Both the position numbers and the translations under genes were made by a program. The notes beneath the pieces were generated by a model that was not told the origin of the DNA, searched no databases, and saw only the letters and a program-made list of their open reading frames with translations. Of a stretch of 64,000 nt of DNA, positions 9,401 to 16,443 are shown piece after piece. Source of the DNA: Sorangium aterium (GTDB lineage Bacteria; Myxococcota_A; Polyangia; Polyangiales; Polyangiaceae); NCBI RefSeq assembly GCF_028368935.1, contig NZ_JAQNDK010000004.1, positions 1,302,001 to 1,366,000 on the forward strand, written 5' to 3'. Within the stretch, counting starts at the first letter, position 1; each line of letters starts with the position of its first letter.

Positions 9401-9515
9401 CCTGGAGCGGGACCGGCGCCCGCCCCGGCGCGGATGCCCTGCCGGCCTGGGGCGCGGCGTCGCTCTGGCCCGGTGCCCCGAGTTGCGTCCGGCGTGACTT
9501 CTTCTGTTCGGGCAT
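6420..9515 (-). CDS. CheB-CheR-coiled-coil-PAS fusion protein, CheB site degenerate
   Basis: 1031 residues in order: Pro/Ala-rich N-terminus (1-55); CheB methylesterase-like domain (about 57-240); CheR SAM-dependent methyltransferase (about 260-520) with FFRDP, VPGCSTGEEVYS, GTDLS and CRNLMIYL; a linker; a heptad-like coiled coil (690-782) rich in NEEL/NDEL repeats; and two PAS domains (about 785-890 and 910-1015). The CheB Ser (S65 in ASAGG) and Asp (D182 in SGAGSDG) remain. The catalytic His position, normally QHLDP, reads YSADP, so esterase activity is doubtful. Unlike many CheB-CheR-PAS proteins there is no C-terminal kinase. No chemoreceptor gene is nearby. Confidence 0.9.
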   Translation of the reverse strand: MPEQKKSRRTQLGAPGQSDAAPQAGRASAPGRAPVPLQGAGEGAAAVEPRPEGELRFPVVCVVASAGGRNAIAELLRRLPSRDTSLSLVLIYSADPGELPLLELVAQSSPLPVTELRSGMKLAPGRVQVLPPEAQATLAGLRVDLAPRGEGGPGPGDLFLRSLAGELGSGAVAVVLSGAGSDGALGLKDVKAEGGVTFAENPRGAERPALPRSAIAAGGVDFVLSVEEIAAELVRMGRPGHVLAPWLRQGAPLGMDPDLSKLLRLLHAAVGVDFSQYKKSTLRRRIQRRMTLHRLATLQDYLEHLKAHPGEIEDLYQDLLIKVTTFFRDPGAFAALKTHVFPVLMHSRPQDSPVRIWVPGCSTGEEVYSLAISLLEFLEADATDHAIQIFGTDLSEAAIQQARAGIYIESISMDVSPSRLRRFFVRVQGGFQVNKSVRDLCVFSRHNAAADPPLLKLDFTSCRNLMIYLEPSLQRRLLQTFHQALKPTGFLLLGSSESLTATPDLFGVVDRTHRIFCKRAASEAAHSLALAAPALPGVPVVALATERPREPEGLGMDAVRREADAIVMARYAPAGVVVDEEMQIVQFRGKTGPYLEPSPGDASLHLFKMAREGLVLGIRAAIDASMSSGAMARREQIKVRQDEKIRDVDVEVWPLKVRLPQGRCFLVTFSESGAARLDRPGSDPAPSDAQKDLEIVQLRRELVTTREYLQSLIDELEATNEELLCTNDELLASNDELQRVNDALEGAHDELQSANQELTTINEELRSSNVALGLANDELRKLLGDMNIPMLMVDADLRIRRVAGAADKLLGLAASDVGRSILEVKSRSVADIAPVVAEVLGKRSTVERHVEDRDGRCYLMRARPSRTTDDEVDGAVICWLESEAPRSAARELAGARDGLSAVFEVLRHPFLLLDGELRIRAVTRRYCEQFMVPLGDIEGRSLSAIDAGWNTPQLEQQLRDVLHRRAALVDFHLEAVLAHAGRRTLSFSAFRLQADEGELPALLLVVEDRTAPEIDPAAPPGVRPARRSGPG

Positions 9516-9670
9516 TGTCGGCTTGAACGGTTGGGCGCTCTCTCACGCGTCTCGCTATGGCGAGAGCCTGACAGGGACTAAGCCAGGGTTCCGGTGGGCG
9601 GTCGGTCAACGATGGCTGTCGTCGTCCATGTCGCGCATGGGACACGGCGCCTCACGGTCATCTCACCATA

Positions 9671-10348
9671 TCAGCGCGCCCCTTCCAGGCGCTTCAGGAG
9701 TTGCTCGAGCCGCTCGATGATGTGTGCGGATCGGTCGGATACCATTCGGGCAGAATCATTGAGCCTCCTCAGGGTCATCTCATCCATCCTCCCGCCGGGC
9801 TGGAGCCTGGTCAGGGCCTCCAGCGCGGCGTCGTGGCGCGCTCGGGCGACCTGGGCTGCCGCGATCGCGCGGCGCAGGCGTGCGCGCGGCGGCTCCGGGT
9901 TCTCGACCCCGGACCATCTCCTCTCCGGTGGAACGTGCCGGGCTTCGCCGTCGGATCGCGCCAGGTGATCGAGGGGCGCCGCGAGCGGCGGCGCCGGCGC
10001 CTCGGGCGCCGCGAGCAGCGCGGGAGCCTGCGCCCCTCCCAGCGATCGATCTGCCCCGCTCCCCGCGTCGTGCGTGCGCTCCGCGCGCTTGCCATCGGTC
10101 GGAAGGCGGACGTCGACGCTGATCTGCCGATCCTCCCCGGACTCTCCGGCCTCCTCCCACCCCCGTTCGTCGACGATCTGCCTCGTCGCGTCGTTGACGA
10201 GAAAGACCTGATCGGCGTCGTGGAACCGCTCTGCCCGGAAGGACCGCAGCTGGAACCGCGCCGTCTCGAGCGAGCGGATGTGCCTCATGAGCGCGAGCCG
10301 CCTGCCCCGGAAGCGAACGTAAATGCTGTAGCTGGTCTGGGGCGCCAT
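9671..10348 (-). CDS. Hypothetical protein with C-terminal helical region
   Basis: A 225-residue protein I do not recognise. The first 65 residues look folded (MAPQTSYSIYVRFRGRR onward). The middle is Ala/Pro-rich and probably disordered, and the last 70 residues are helical with a leucine-rich end (IIERLEQLLKRLEG). It lies 54 bp downstream of another small unknown on the same strand and upstream of the CheB-CheR fusion, so the three may form one transcription unit. Confidence 0.6.
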   Translation of the reverse strand: MAPQTSYSIYVRFRGRRLALMRHIRSLETARFQLRSFRAERFHDADQVFLVNDATRQIVDERGWEEAGESGEDRQISVDVRLPTDGKRAERTHDAGSGADRSLGGAQAPALLAAPEAPAPPLAAPLDHLARSDGEARHVPPERRWSGVENPEPPRARLRRAIAAAQVARARHDAALEALTRLQPGGRMDEMTLRRLNDSARMVSDRSAHIIERLEQLLKRLEGAR

Positions 10349-10402
10349 CTCTATCGCCTCGTGGGCCCGGTCGCGTTCTCGGCGTGCGTCCTGCTCGCGG
10401 TC

Positions 10403-10786
10403 TCACGCCCCCGGTACCGCCGTCAGGAGCACCAGCCTCCCGGCGGTCTGCTCGGCCGTTCTGCAGGCGGTGCGCACGAGCTGCCACTCTTCCTTCACGA
10501 GCTCCGCCATGAGCGATCTGTCCTGACACAGGGCTTTGCTCAGCGACTCCTCGGCGTCGTCGCCGAAGGAGAGCACGCGTATCGCGATGGCGAGCGCAAA
10601 GTCCTTGGTCAGCCGGACGCGCAGGTCGACGTCCGGCGTGGAGACGTGGAGCGCGTGCTCGGCGAGGGCGATCTCGATCCTCTCTGCAATCGACCTTGCG
10701 GTGTCCGCACGCCATTGGATCGATCGGCAGGTCTGCCGGAGCAGCTCGTGGATTAACCGTCTATCACGACCCGTCTGTATGCCCAT
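10403..10786 (-). CDS. Small hypothetical protein
   Basis: A 127-residue, mostly helical soluble protein with no signal peptide, membrane segment or recognised motif. It lies directly upstream of the 225-residue unknown on the same strand. The start is the first ATG of a frame with consistently high third-position GC. Function unknown. Confidence 0.55.
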   Translation of the reverse strand: MGIQTGRDRRLIHELLRQTCRSIQWRADTARSIAERIEIALAEHALHVSTPDVDLRVRLTKDFALAIAIRVLSFGDDAEESLSKALCQDRSLMAELVKEEWQLVRTACRTAEQTAGRLVLLTAVPGA

Positions 10787-11258
10787 TCCGCCCCCCTCGA
10801 CAGTTCCATTCCTTTGCGGAGAGCCGTCCAGAGAGTGTCCGTGACCGGCCAGAGCGCGCGACGGTCAGCCTGGCGCGATGGAACGGGCAGGACCGCTCCC
10901 CAAGGCTGCGCTCTTCCCGAGTTGCCTGGTTCCCCTCCGGCCCCCCGATCCACCCCCTCACTGTCCTGCCGAAAATTCCTGCCGAAAATCCCGTTGACTG
11001 TTAGCTGTAGCTCAGCTGCTGCCCGACCGACCGCTAGGGCGATGTGGAATCGTTCGTCAGGGATTCCCTGTAAGCTGTCCTGATACCGCCGGGTTTCCGG
11101 CCATTTCATTCAGGCAAAGCCCTACGACTGGCGGCGGACTGGATCGTGTTTCCAAGGCTCCTGCTGTATCGGCGCTTCCGACGGCTCCAACGTTTCCGAT
11201 GAAGGCGGAGTGCGCCGACGACCGCGGGAGCGCGGTGCGCCCTCGTCAGCCAGGTCGC
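10787..11258. other. Intergenic region with 13-bp and 9-bp tandem repeats
   Basis: No convincing gene. It contains two tandem copies of CCTGCCGAAAATY (10965-10990), a TTGACT hexamer (10994-10999), a cluster of AGCT tetramers just after it, and a degenerate 9-mer tract at 11148-11200. These could belong to the promoter of the minus-strand unit starting at 10786. Confidence 0.4.
11148..11200. repeat. Degenerate 9-bp tandem tract (six units)
   Basis: Successive units GTTTCCAAG, GCTCCTGCT, GTATCGGC (8 bp), GCTTCCGAC, GGCTCCAAC, GTTTCCGAT share the pattern G-N-N-T-C-C/G at the same phase. Similar 9-bp-period tracts occur elsewhere in this window. Confidence 0.5.
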
Positions 11259-11990
11259 CTACGTCGTCTTCGCCTTGGAGCGCCGGCGCTCGCTGCTCGA
11301 CGCCGAGGCAGGCGCCGGATCGGCGGTCTGCCGCGCGCTGCGCGGGGGTGCTTCCATGACCGACTGGTCAGCGACGGCGCGCACCTCCGGGGCGAGCAGG
11401 CCGTGCGTGAAGAGCTGGAGCACCTGCGCAGCCCAGGCCGCGATGTCCGGCCTGCACGGCGCGTCGATGAGCTTGCGCACCAGGCGATCGAAGGCGCCGG
11501 ACATGAGCGCGGCGATGACGCTGGGATCCAGATCGCGCCGGTAGAGGCCGATGTCGATCGCGTACCGGAGGCGGCCCTCCACCTGCCGGGCGACGCGCTG
11601 GGCGAACTCGTCGATCAGGTAAGCGTACGGAGTCCCACCGCCGCCCGCCAGCATCATCCTGAGGAGCGCCCGGTTCTGCCAGCAGAACTCGAGCACCTCC
11701 ATGTCGTGGGCGAGGAGCCGCTTGAAGTACTCGTTCACCGACGCTCGCTCGGCCTCGAAGACGACGGGCGGCGGCTCCACGCAGTCGGCGAGGCGCGCGA
11801 TGAAGGTCTCGACGATCTGCTTGAAGCAGTCGTCCTTGCTCTGGAAGTGCAGGTAGAACGCGCCCTTCGAGACGCCCGCGCGCTCGGTGATGTCCTCGAC
11901 CCTCGCGGCGGCCAGGCCGCGCTCGGTAAAGGCAGCCTCGGCGGCGCGGAGCAGCTCGATCCTGGCGCGGCGATCGGCGAGGCGGGGCAT
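11259..11990 (-). CDS. TetR-family transcriptional regulator
   Basis: A 243-residue repressor-type protein. The N-terminal TetR helix-turn-helix spans about residues 8-55, with the typical ITERAGVSKGAFYLHFQSKDDCF. The ligand domain is variable. The last 30 residues are a basic, Ser/Ala-rich tail. MPRLADRR is taken as the start because the helix-turn-helix begins just after it and an operator-like dyad lies immediately upstream. It diverges from the UdgX gene, so it may regulate that gene, itself, or both. Ligand unknown. Confidence 0.88.
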   Translation of the reverse strand: MPRLADRRARIELLRAAEAAFTERGLAAARVEDITERAGVSKGAFYLHFQSKDDCFKQIVETFIARLADCVEPPPVVFEAERASVNEYFKRLLAHDMEVLEFCWQNRALLRMMLAGGGGTPYAYLIDEFAQRVARQVEGRLRYAIDIGLYRRDLDPSVIAALMSGAFDRLVRKLIDAPCRPDIAAWAAQVLQLFTHGLLAPEVRAVADQSVMEAPPRSARQTADPAPASASSSERRRSKAKTT

Positions 11991-11992
11991 TC

Positions 11993-12006
11993 TGACTGGT
12001 CGGTCA
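11993..12006. promoter_or_regulatory. TetR operator-like dyad upstream of the TetR gene
   Basis: TGACTGGTCGGTCA is an imperfect 14-bp palindrome (10 of 14 positions symmetric) beginning 3 bp before the TetR start codon. It resembles the TGACCGACCAGTCA type of TetR operator. A position here would block transcription or translation of the regulator. A near copy lies inside the gene at 11357-11370. Confidence 0.55.
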
Positions 12007-12139
12007 ACGTCGGAGGACCGTGGCACTATGGGAAGGCTGCCGGAAGCCGTCAAGACGCTCGTCGGCCGCGTTCCTCGCGACGCGGCGCGTTCGACCGCGT
12101 CGCATTGCGCATGGCACGAGCGATGCTGCGGAGGCGGTC

Positions 12140-12802
12140 ATGGCCACCGTGGCGAGACGAAATGCAGCAGGGCGCGGCGTCGGCGAGGCGACGGCGGCGG
12201 CGCTCGTCCCCAGCCCTCCCTCGTTGCCGAGCCTGCGCGAGGCCGCCGCGCGGTGCCAGGCGTGTCCGCTCTGGGAGCGGGGGACGCAGACGGTGTTCGG
12301 CGAGGGCGCGGCGCGATCGGACGTGCTCCTCGTCGGCGAACAGCCGGGTGACAAGGAGGACCTGGCCGGTAAACCGTTCGTGGGCCCAGCGGGGCAGCTG
12401 CTCGATCGCGCGCTCGAGGCGGCGGGGATCGAGCGGCGCCGGGCGTACGTGACCAACGTGGTGAAGCACTTCAAGTGGGAGCCGCGCGGCAAGCGCCGCA
12501 TCCACGTGAAGCCGGACGCGCGCGAGATCCGCGCGTGCCTGCCGTGGCTCGCCGCGGAGATCGCGGTGGTGCAGCCGGCGATCGTGGTATGCCTCGGCGC
12601 GACGGCGGCGCAGGCGCTGCTCGGCGGCTCGTTCCGGGTCACGCGCGAGCGCGGCAGGATCGTTGCCTCGCCGCTCGCGCCGCGCGTGCTGGCGACCGTG
12701 CATCCCGCGTCGATCCTCCGCATGCCGGACGAAGCGACGAGGCGAGCCGAGCTCTCCCGCTTCATCGAGGATCTCGCGGTGGCGGCGCGCGCGCTCGGCT
12801 GA
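12140..12802 (+). CDS. udgX: UdgX-type uracil-DNA glycosylase (iron-sulfur, KRRIH motif)
   Basis: A 220-residue family-4-like uracil-DNA glycosylase. Iron-sulfur cysteines are C39, C42, C133 and C151. Motif 1 is GEQPGDKED (66-74) and the C-terminal motif is TVHPAS. The loop KRRIH (118-122) is diagnostic of UdgX, in which the His forms a covalent bond with the abasic site after uracil excision from single-stranded DNA (known from Mycobacterium smegmatis). The start at 12140 is preceded by GGAGGC; an upstream in-frame ATG at 12020 would add a poorly conserved extension. Diverges from the TetR gene. Confidence 0.9.
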   Translation: MATVARRNAAGRGVGEATAAALVPSPPSLPSLREAAARCQACPLWERGTQTVFGEGAARSDVLLVGEQPGDKEDLAGKPFVGPAGQLLDRALEAAGIERRRAYVTNVVKHFKWEPRGKRRIHVKPDAREIRACLPWLAAEIAVVQPAIVVCLGATAAQALLGGSFRVTRERGRIVASPLAPRVLATVHPASILRMPDEATRRAELSRFIEDLAVAARALG

Positions 12803-12859
12803 GCCGCCGCGCTCCGCCTCCTCGCGAGGCGCGCTCTCGATGGAGTAGGATCCGCCCCG

Positions 12860-14806
12860 ATGACGATGAGCCCACGACCGGTCCCTGCCGCAGAGCGCCC
12901 CGCGCCCTCTCCGATGGCCGAGCGCGCCCACATGGGGAGCTCGAAGAAGATGTGGCCGCTGATGCTGGCCGCGCTCGGGGTCGTCTACGGCGACATCGGG
13001 ACGAGCCCGCTCTACGCGATGAAGGAGTGCTTCAGCCGCAGCAGCCCGCACCACGTCGCTCCGACGCCCGAGAACGTGCTCGGGGTGCTCTCGCTGATGT
13101 TCTGGTCGTTGATGATGGTGGTGACCATCAAGTACGTGACGTTCATCACGCGGGCCGACAACGAGGGCGCGGGCGGCATCCTCGCGCTGCTCGCGCTCGT
13201 CCCGAGCGGCGATCGCAAGGGCGACGGCCGCGGCCTCCTCGTGCTCCTCGTCCTCTTCGGCGCGGCGCTCCTTTATGGTGACGGCGTGATCACGCCCGCG
13301 ATCTCGGTGCTCTCGGCCGTGGAGGGCCTCGAGGTCGCGATCCCGAAGCTGGACCCTTCCGTCGTGCCGGTCATCACCTGCGGCGTGCTGCTCGCCGTGT
13401 TCCTCGTGCAGAAGCGCGGCACGGCCGGGGTCGGGTCGATCTTCGGGCCTGTGACGCTCGTGTGGTTTGTCACGCTCGTGCTGCTCGGGGCCAAGGAGAT
13501 CATCGGCAGCCCCGGAGTGCTCCGGGCCGTCTCACCGACCTACGCGGTGAGCTTCTTTGTCGAGAATCAACTGCATGGCTTCCTGATCCTCGGCGCGGTC
13601 GTCCTCTGCATCACGGGCGGCGAGGCGCTGTACGCCGACATGGGGCATTTCGGCCGCGTGCCGATCAAGTACACCTGGTACACGATCGTCTGGCCCGGGC
13701 TGCTCATCAATTATTTCGGCCAGGGCGCCAAGCTCCTCGCGGACCCCACCGCGGCGGCGAACCCGTTCTATGCGCTGGTCCCGTCGTGGGCGCTCTATCC
13801 CACGGTGGCGATCGCCACCGCGGCGACGGTCGTCGCGTCCCAGGCGCTCATCTCCGGGGCCTTCTCGCTGACCCAGCAGGCGGTGCAGCTCGGGTATTTC
13901 CCGCGCGTCACGGTGGTCCACACGTCGAAGGACGAGGCGGGGCAGATCTACATCCCCGAGGTGAACAGCGGGCTCCTGATCTCGTGCATCGTGCTGGTTC
14001 TCACGTTCAAGAACTCGAGCGCGCTCGCGGCTGCCTACGGCATCGCCGTCACGGGGACGATGGGGATCACCACGGTGGTCTATTACGTGGTCACCCGGAA
14101 GACGTGGGGTTGGCCGGTCTGGAAATCGCTCCCGCTCGCCGGGCTCTTCCTGGTGATCGATCTCGCGTTCTTCGCGGCGAACAGCGCCAAGTTCTTCCAC
14201 GGGGGCTGGGTGCCCATCGTGATGGGCGCGGCGATCTTCACGGTGATGACGACCTGGAAGACGGGGCGCAAGCACCTCGCAGCGGCGATCAAGTCGGCGA
14301 TCTTGCCGCTCGACATGTTCCTCGAGGACGTGAAGCGCGTGAAGCCGCACCGGGTGCGCGGGACGGCGGTCTTCATGGCGTCGAGCCCGGAGGGCACGCC
14401 GCCGATCCTGCTGCACCACGTGAAGCACAACCAGGTGCTGCACGAGCAGGTGGTGCTCCTCTCGATCCAGGTGACGAACGTGCCGGAGGTGCCGGCGGAG
14501 CGGCGAACGACGGTGATCCCGCGGGGCGAGGGGATCTACCAGGTCACGGCGTGTTACGGCTTCATGCAGACGCCGAACGCGCCGTCGGTGCTCGAGGGGT
14601 GCAAGCGGCACGGGCTCGACATCGATCTCGGGAGGACGAGCTACTACCTCGGCAGGGAGACGCTGCTGACGACCGGGCGCTCGAAGATGTCCCGGTGGCG
14701 CAAGGGGCTGTTCGCCTTCATCTCGCGGAACGCGCGGCCGGCGACGGCGTACTTCGGTCTGCCGCCGAACCGCGTGGTCGAGCTCGGAATGCAGGTCGAT
14801 TTTTGA
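12860..14806 (+). CDS. kup: Kup-family low-affinity potassium transporter
   Basis: A 648-residue inner-membrane K+/H+ symporter. The N-terminal hallmark GVVYGDIGTSPLYA is present, followed by about 12 transmembrane helices to roughly residue 460 and a cytoplasmic C-terminal domain. Family motifs such as GGEALYADMGHFG and ADNEGAGGILALLAL are intact. The start has no clear Shine-Dalgarno sequence. A TAGGAT hexamer (12846-12851) eight bases before the ATG could be a -10 element of a leaderless transcript. Two hairpins follow the stop. Confidence 0.95.
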   Translation: MTMSPRPVPAAERPAPSPMAERAHMGSSKKMWPLMLAALGVVYGDIGTSPLYAMKECFSRSSPHHVAPTPENVLGVLSLMFWSLMMVVTIKYVTFITRADNEGAGGILALLALVPSGDRKGDGRGLLVLLVLFGAALLYGDGVITPAISVLSAVEGLEVAIPKLDPSVVPVITCGVLLAVFLVQKRGTAGVGSIFGPVTLVWFVTLVLLGAKEIIGSPGVLRAVSPTYAVSFFVENQLHGFLILGAVVLCITGGEALYADMGHFGRVPIKYTWYTIVWPGLLINYFGQGAKLLADPTAAANPFYALVPSWALYPTVAIATAATVVASQALISGAFSLTQQAVQLGYFPRVTVVHTSKDEAGQIYIPEVNSGLLISCIVLVLTFKNSSALAAAYGIAVTGTMGITTVVYYVVTRKTWGWPVWKSLPLAGLFLVIDLAFFAANSAKFFHGGWVPIVMGAAIFTVMTTWKTGRKHLAAAIKSAILPLDMFLEDVKRVKPHRVRGTAVFMASSPEGTPPILLHHVKHNQVLHEQVVLLSIQVTNVPEVPAERRTTVIPRGEGIYQVTACYGFMQTPNAPSVLEGCKRHGLDIDLGRTSYYLGRETLLTTGRSKMSRWRKGLFAFISRNARPATAYFGLPPNRVVELGMQVDF

Positions 14807-14807
14807 C

Positions 14808-14829
14808 GGCGGGGGCGCGCGCCCCCGCC
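14808..14829 (+). terminator. Perfect GC-rich palindrome after kup
   Basis: GGCGGGGGCGC/GCGCCCCCGCC is a perfect 22-bp palindrome starting one base after the kup stop. There is no T-run, so it is a strong hairpin but not a classical intrinsic terminator. Confidence 0.6.
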
Positions 14830-14830
14830 G

Positions 14831-14855
14831 CCCCGCCGAGCGAAGCTCGTCGGGG
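14831..14855. terminator. Second hairpin between convergent kup and citrate synthase genes
   Basis: CCCCGCCGAGC and GCTCGTCGGGG flank a GAA loop (one mismatch or G-U pair). It lies between convergent genes and could act in both directions. Confidence 0.5.
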
Positions 14856-14938
14856 CCCCACCACCCCGCGAACCACGCTTGCCGTCTTGCGCGCGGCGCC
14901 GCTTCGGGCCTGACGTCGATGGCGTCAGGAGGCTGCGA

Positions 14939-16228
14939 TCAGGGCCCCGTGTACCGGGCGCGCGGCCGGAGCATGTACCCCGCCTCGCGCTGCTCGAACG
15001 CGTGGGCGATCCAGCCGGCGGCGCGCCCCACCGCGAAGAGCGCCGCCGCCGTGCCGGCCGGCAGGCCGAGCGCGGCCGCGATCGCGACGAGGCCCAGGTC
15101 GAGCGACGGCGGATCGAGGCCGGCGTCGCGCAGCGCGTCGACGAGCGCGAGCACCGTGCGCAAGGCCGTGCTCTGCGGGGCGAGCGCGCGGGCCGTGTCG
15201 AGCAGCAGCTGGGCGCGGGGGTCGCCCTCGGGGTAGAGCCTGTGCCCGACGCCGGCGATGGGCTCGCCGCGGCGCAGCCGCTCGTGGACCGCGGCGGCGG
15301 CGCGCTCGGGCCGGCCCGCCTCGGCGACCAGGGCCTCCACCCGGTCGGTCATGCCGCCGTGCCTCGGGCCGGAGAGCGCGGCGAGCCCCGCGCTGACGCA
15401 GGCGTAGAGGTCGGCGCCGGTGGAGGCGGCCACCCGGACCGCGAACGTCGAGGCGTTCAGCTCGTGATCGGCCGAGACCAGGAGCGCCCGGTTCACGGCG
15501 CGCTCGGCCTTCTTCGAGGCGTTCGCGCCGAGGGCGATGAGCAGCCGCCGCGCCGCCCCGTCGGCCTCGAGGGCGTCGGTCGCCCTGCGCGCGTCCCGCC
15601 CGAGGCCCACGAGCGCCGCGAGCGATCGCACGAGGGCCCGCGCCCGTGTGCGCTCCGCGTCGCCCGTGGGGATGCGCCCATCGCCCGAAGGCGCGCCCAC
15701 GTGGCGGGTCGGGTCGTGCGCGCCGAGCGCGGGCACCACGAGCGCGAGCGCGACGAACGGCGGCGCGCCTTCGGGCAGGAGCGCCGCGAGCTTGGCCGGG
15801 CGGACGCTCAGCCGGCCTGGCCGCGCCGCCGGCGCGCCCTCCGCCGGCAGCTCGCCCGTCCAGAGCAGCTCGGCGACCGCCTCGAAGGGCACGTCGTCGA
15901 GCGCCAGCGCGACCGCCTCCTTGCCCCGGTAGACGGGCCCGCGCGGGCCGATCGCGGTGAGCGCCGACTCGAGCACCGGCTCGCCCCACCGGAGCGCCTC
16001 GGCGGCGACAGGGCCGTGGCCGGCGCGCGCGTCGTGCCGCGCCTTGAGCCGCTCGATGTCCGCCCGGAGGTAGAGCCGCGCGCGCCCTCGCCCGCCAGGC
16101 ACCCCCCGGAGCACGCCTCGGCTCGCGTACGCGTAGAGCGTCTCCCGCTTCACGCCGAGCAGCTCCGCCGCCTCGGCGCCGGTCACGTACGCCGACGGCC
16201 GTTGCCCCGAGTCAGGTAGATCCACCAT
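14939..16228 (-). CDS. Citrate synthase with N-terminal helix-turn-helix domain
   Basis: 429 residues. Residues 13-62 form an excisionase/MerR-like winged helix (YVTGAEAAELLGVKRETLYA, then an RLYLRADIERLK wing). Residues about 75-425 are a citrate synthase fold with SADHELNAST, active-site H290 in GPRHGG, H329 in GVGHRLYPEGDPRA and D377. All three catalytic positions are kept, so it may be enzymatically active as well as DNA-binding. It diverges from a second citrate synthase across a region with strong palindromes, suggesting it regulates that gene and itself. The fusion architecture exists in public databases to my knowledge, but I know of no characterised function. Confidence 0.88.
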   Translation of the reverse strand: MVDLPDSGQRPSAYVTGAEAAELLGVKRETLYAYASRGVLRGVPGGRGRARLYLRADIERLKARHDARAGHGPVAAEALRWGEPVLESALTAIGPRGPVYRGKEAVALALDDVPFEAVAELLWTGELPAEGAPAARPGRLSVRPAKLAALLPEGAPPFVALALVVPALGAHDPTRHVGAPSGDGRIPTGDAERTRARALVRSLAALVGLGRDARRATDALEADGAARRLLIALGANASKKAERAVNRALLVSADHELNASTFAVRVAASTGADLYACVSAGLAALSGPRHGGMTDRVEALVAEAGRPERAAAAVHERLRRGEPIAGVGHRLYPEGDPRAQLLLDTARALAPQSTALRTVLALVDALRDAGLDPPSLDLGLVAIAAALGLPAGTAAALFAVGRAAGWIAHAFEQREAGYMLRPRARYTGP

Positions 16229-16236
16229 GAGCGCCC

Positions 16237-16249
16237 ATCAACGTTGCAT
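16237..16249. promoter_or_regulatory. Half-site pair ATCAAC-GTTGcAT before the HTH-citrate synthase
   Basis: ATCAACGTTGCAT contains the palindrome CAACGTTG and repeats the GTTGAT half-site seen in the larger dyads at 16376-16403. It begins nine bases upstream of the start codon of the HTH-fused citrate synthase. Confidence 0.45.
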
Positions 16250-16375
16250 CCATCCTGTCTTCCGATGCACGAGGCGCCGGCGTCGCGCGCGCCGACGACA
16301 CCCATCCCTCCTAGCACCCCCCTTCCTCGGCTTCCTCCGGGATTCTTCCTCGACGCGCTTCGAGGCCGTGCATGG

Positions 16376-16391
16376 TTGATTGTACAATCAA
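16376..16391. promoter_or_regulatory. 16-bp perfect palindrome in the citrate synthase intergenic region
   Basis: TTGATTGTACAATCAA is perfectly symmetric and markedly AT-rich against a GC-rich background. It includes TACAAT (16383-16388), a good -10 hexamer, so a bound protein would compete with RNA polymerase for the plus-strand promoter. Confidence 0.7.
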
Positions 16392-16403
16392 GGTTGATCA
16401 ACC
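16392..16403. promoter_or_regulatory. 12-bp perfect palindrome abutting the 16-bp palindrome
   Basis: GGTTGATCAACC is perfectly symmetric and shares the GTTGAT half-site with its neighbour. Together they give four half-sites within 29 bp, upstream of the citrate synthase start at 16444. Confidence 0.7.
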
Positions 16404-16430
16404 TCGTGCGGTGCCCAAGATGTCGTCAGC

Positions 16431-16440
16431 GGAGGTGATC
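16431..16440 (+). promoter_or_regulatory. Full-length Shine-Dalgarno deciding the citrate synthase start
   Basis: GGAGGTGATC is fully complementary to the 3' end of 16S rRNA and lies three bases before ATG 16444. This favours 16444 over the earlier in-frame ATG at 16372, which would place the palindromes inside coding sequence. Confidence 0.85.
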
Positions 16441-16443
16441 GGA

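Noticed and set aside
4468..9495. Dispersed 21-bp match between 4468-4488 and the start region of the CheB-CheR gene (near 9475)
   Set aside because: Nineteen of 21 bases agree, but one copy is intergenic and the other coding, with no flanking structure; chance in GC-rich DNA cannot be excluded.
10753..11109. 118-codon minus-strand ORF overlapping the small unknown gene
   Set aside because: It overlaps the start of the better candidate at 10786 and shows no domain or consistent codon bias.
16372..16443. Start of citrate synthase at ATG 16372
   Set aside because: It would place both palindromes within the coding sequence and ignores the full Shine-Dalgarno before 16444.
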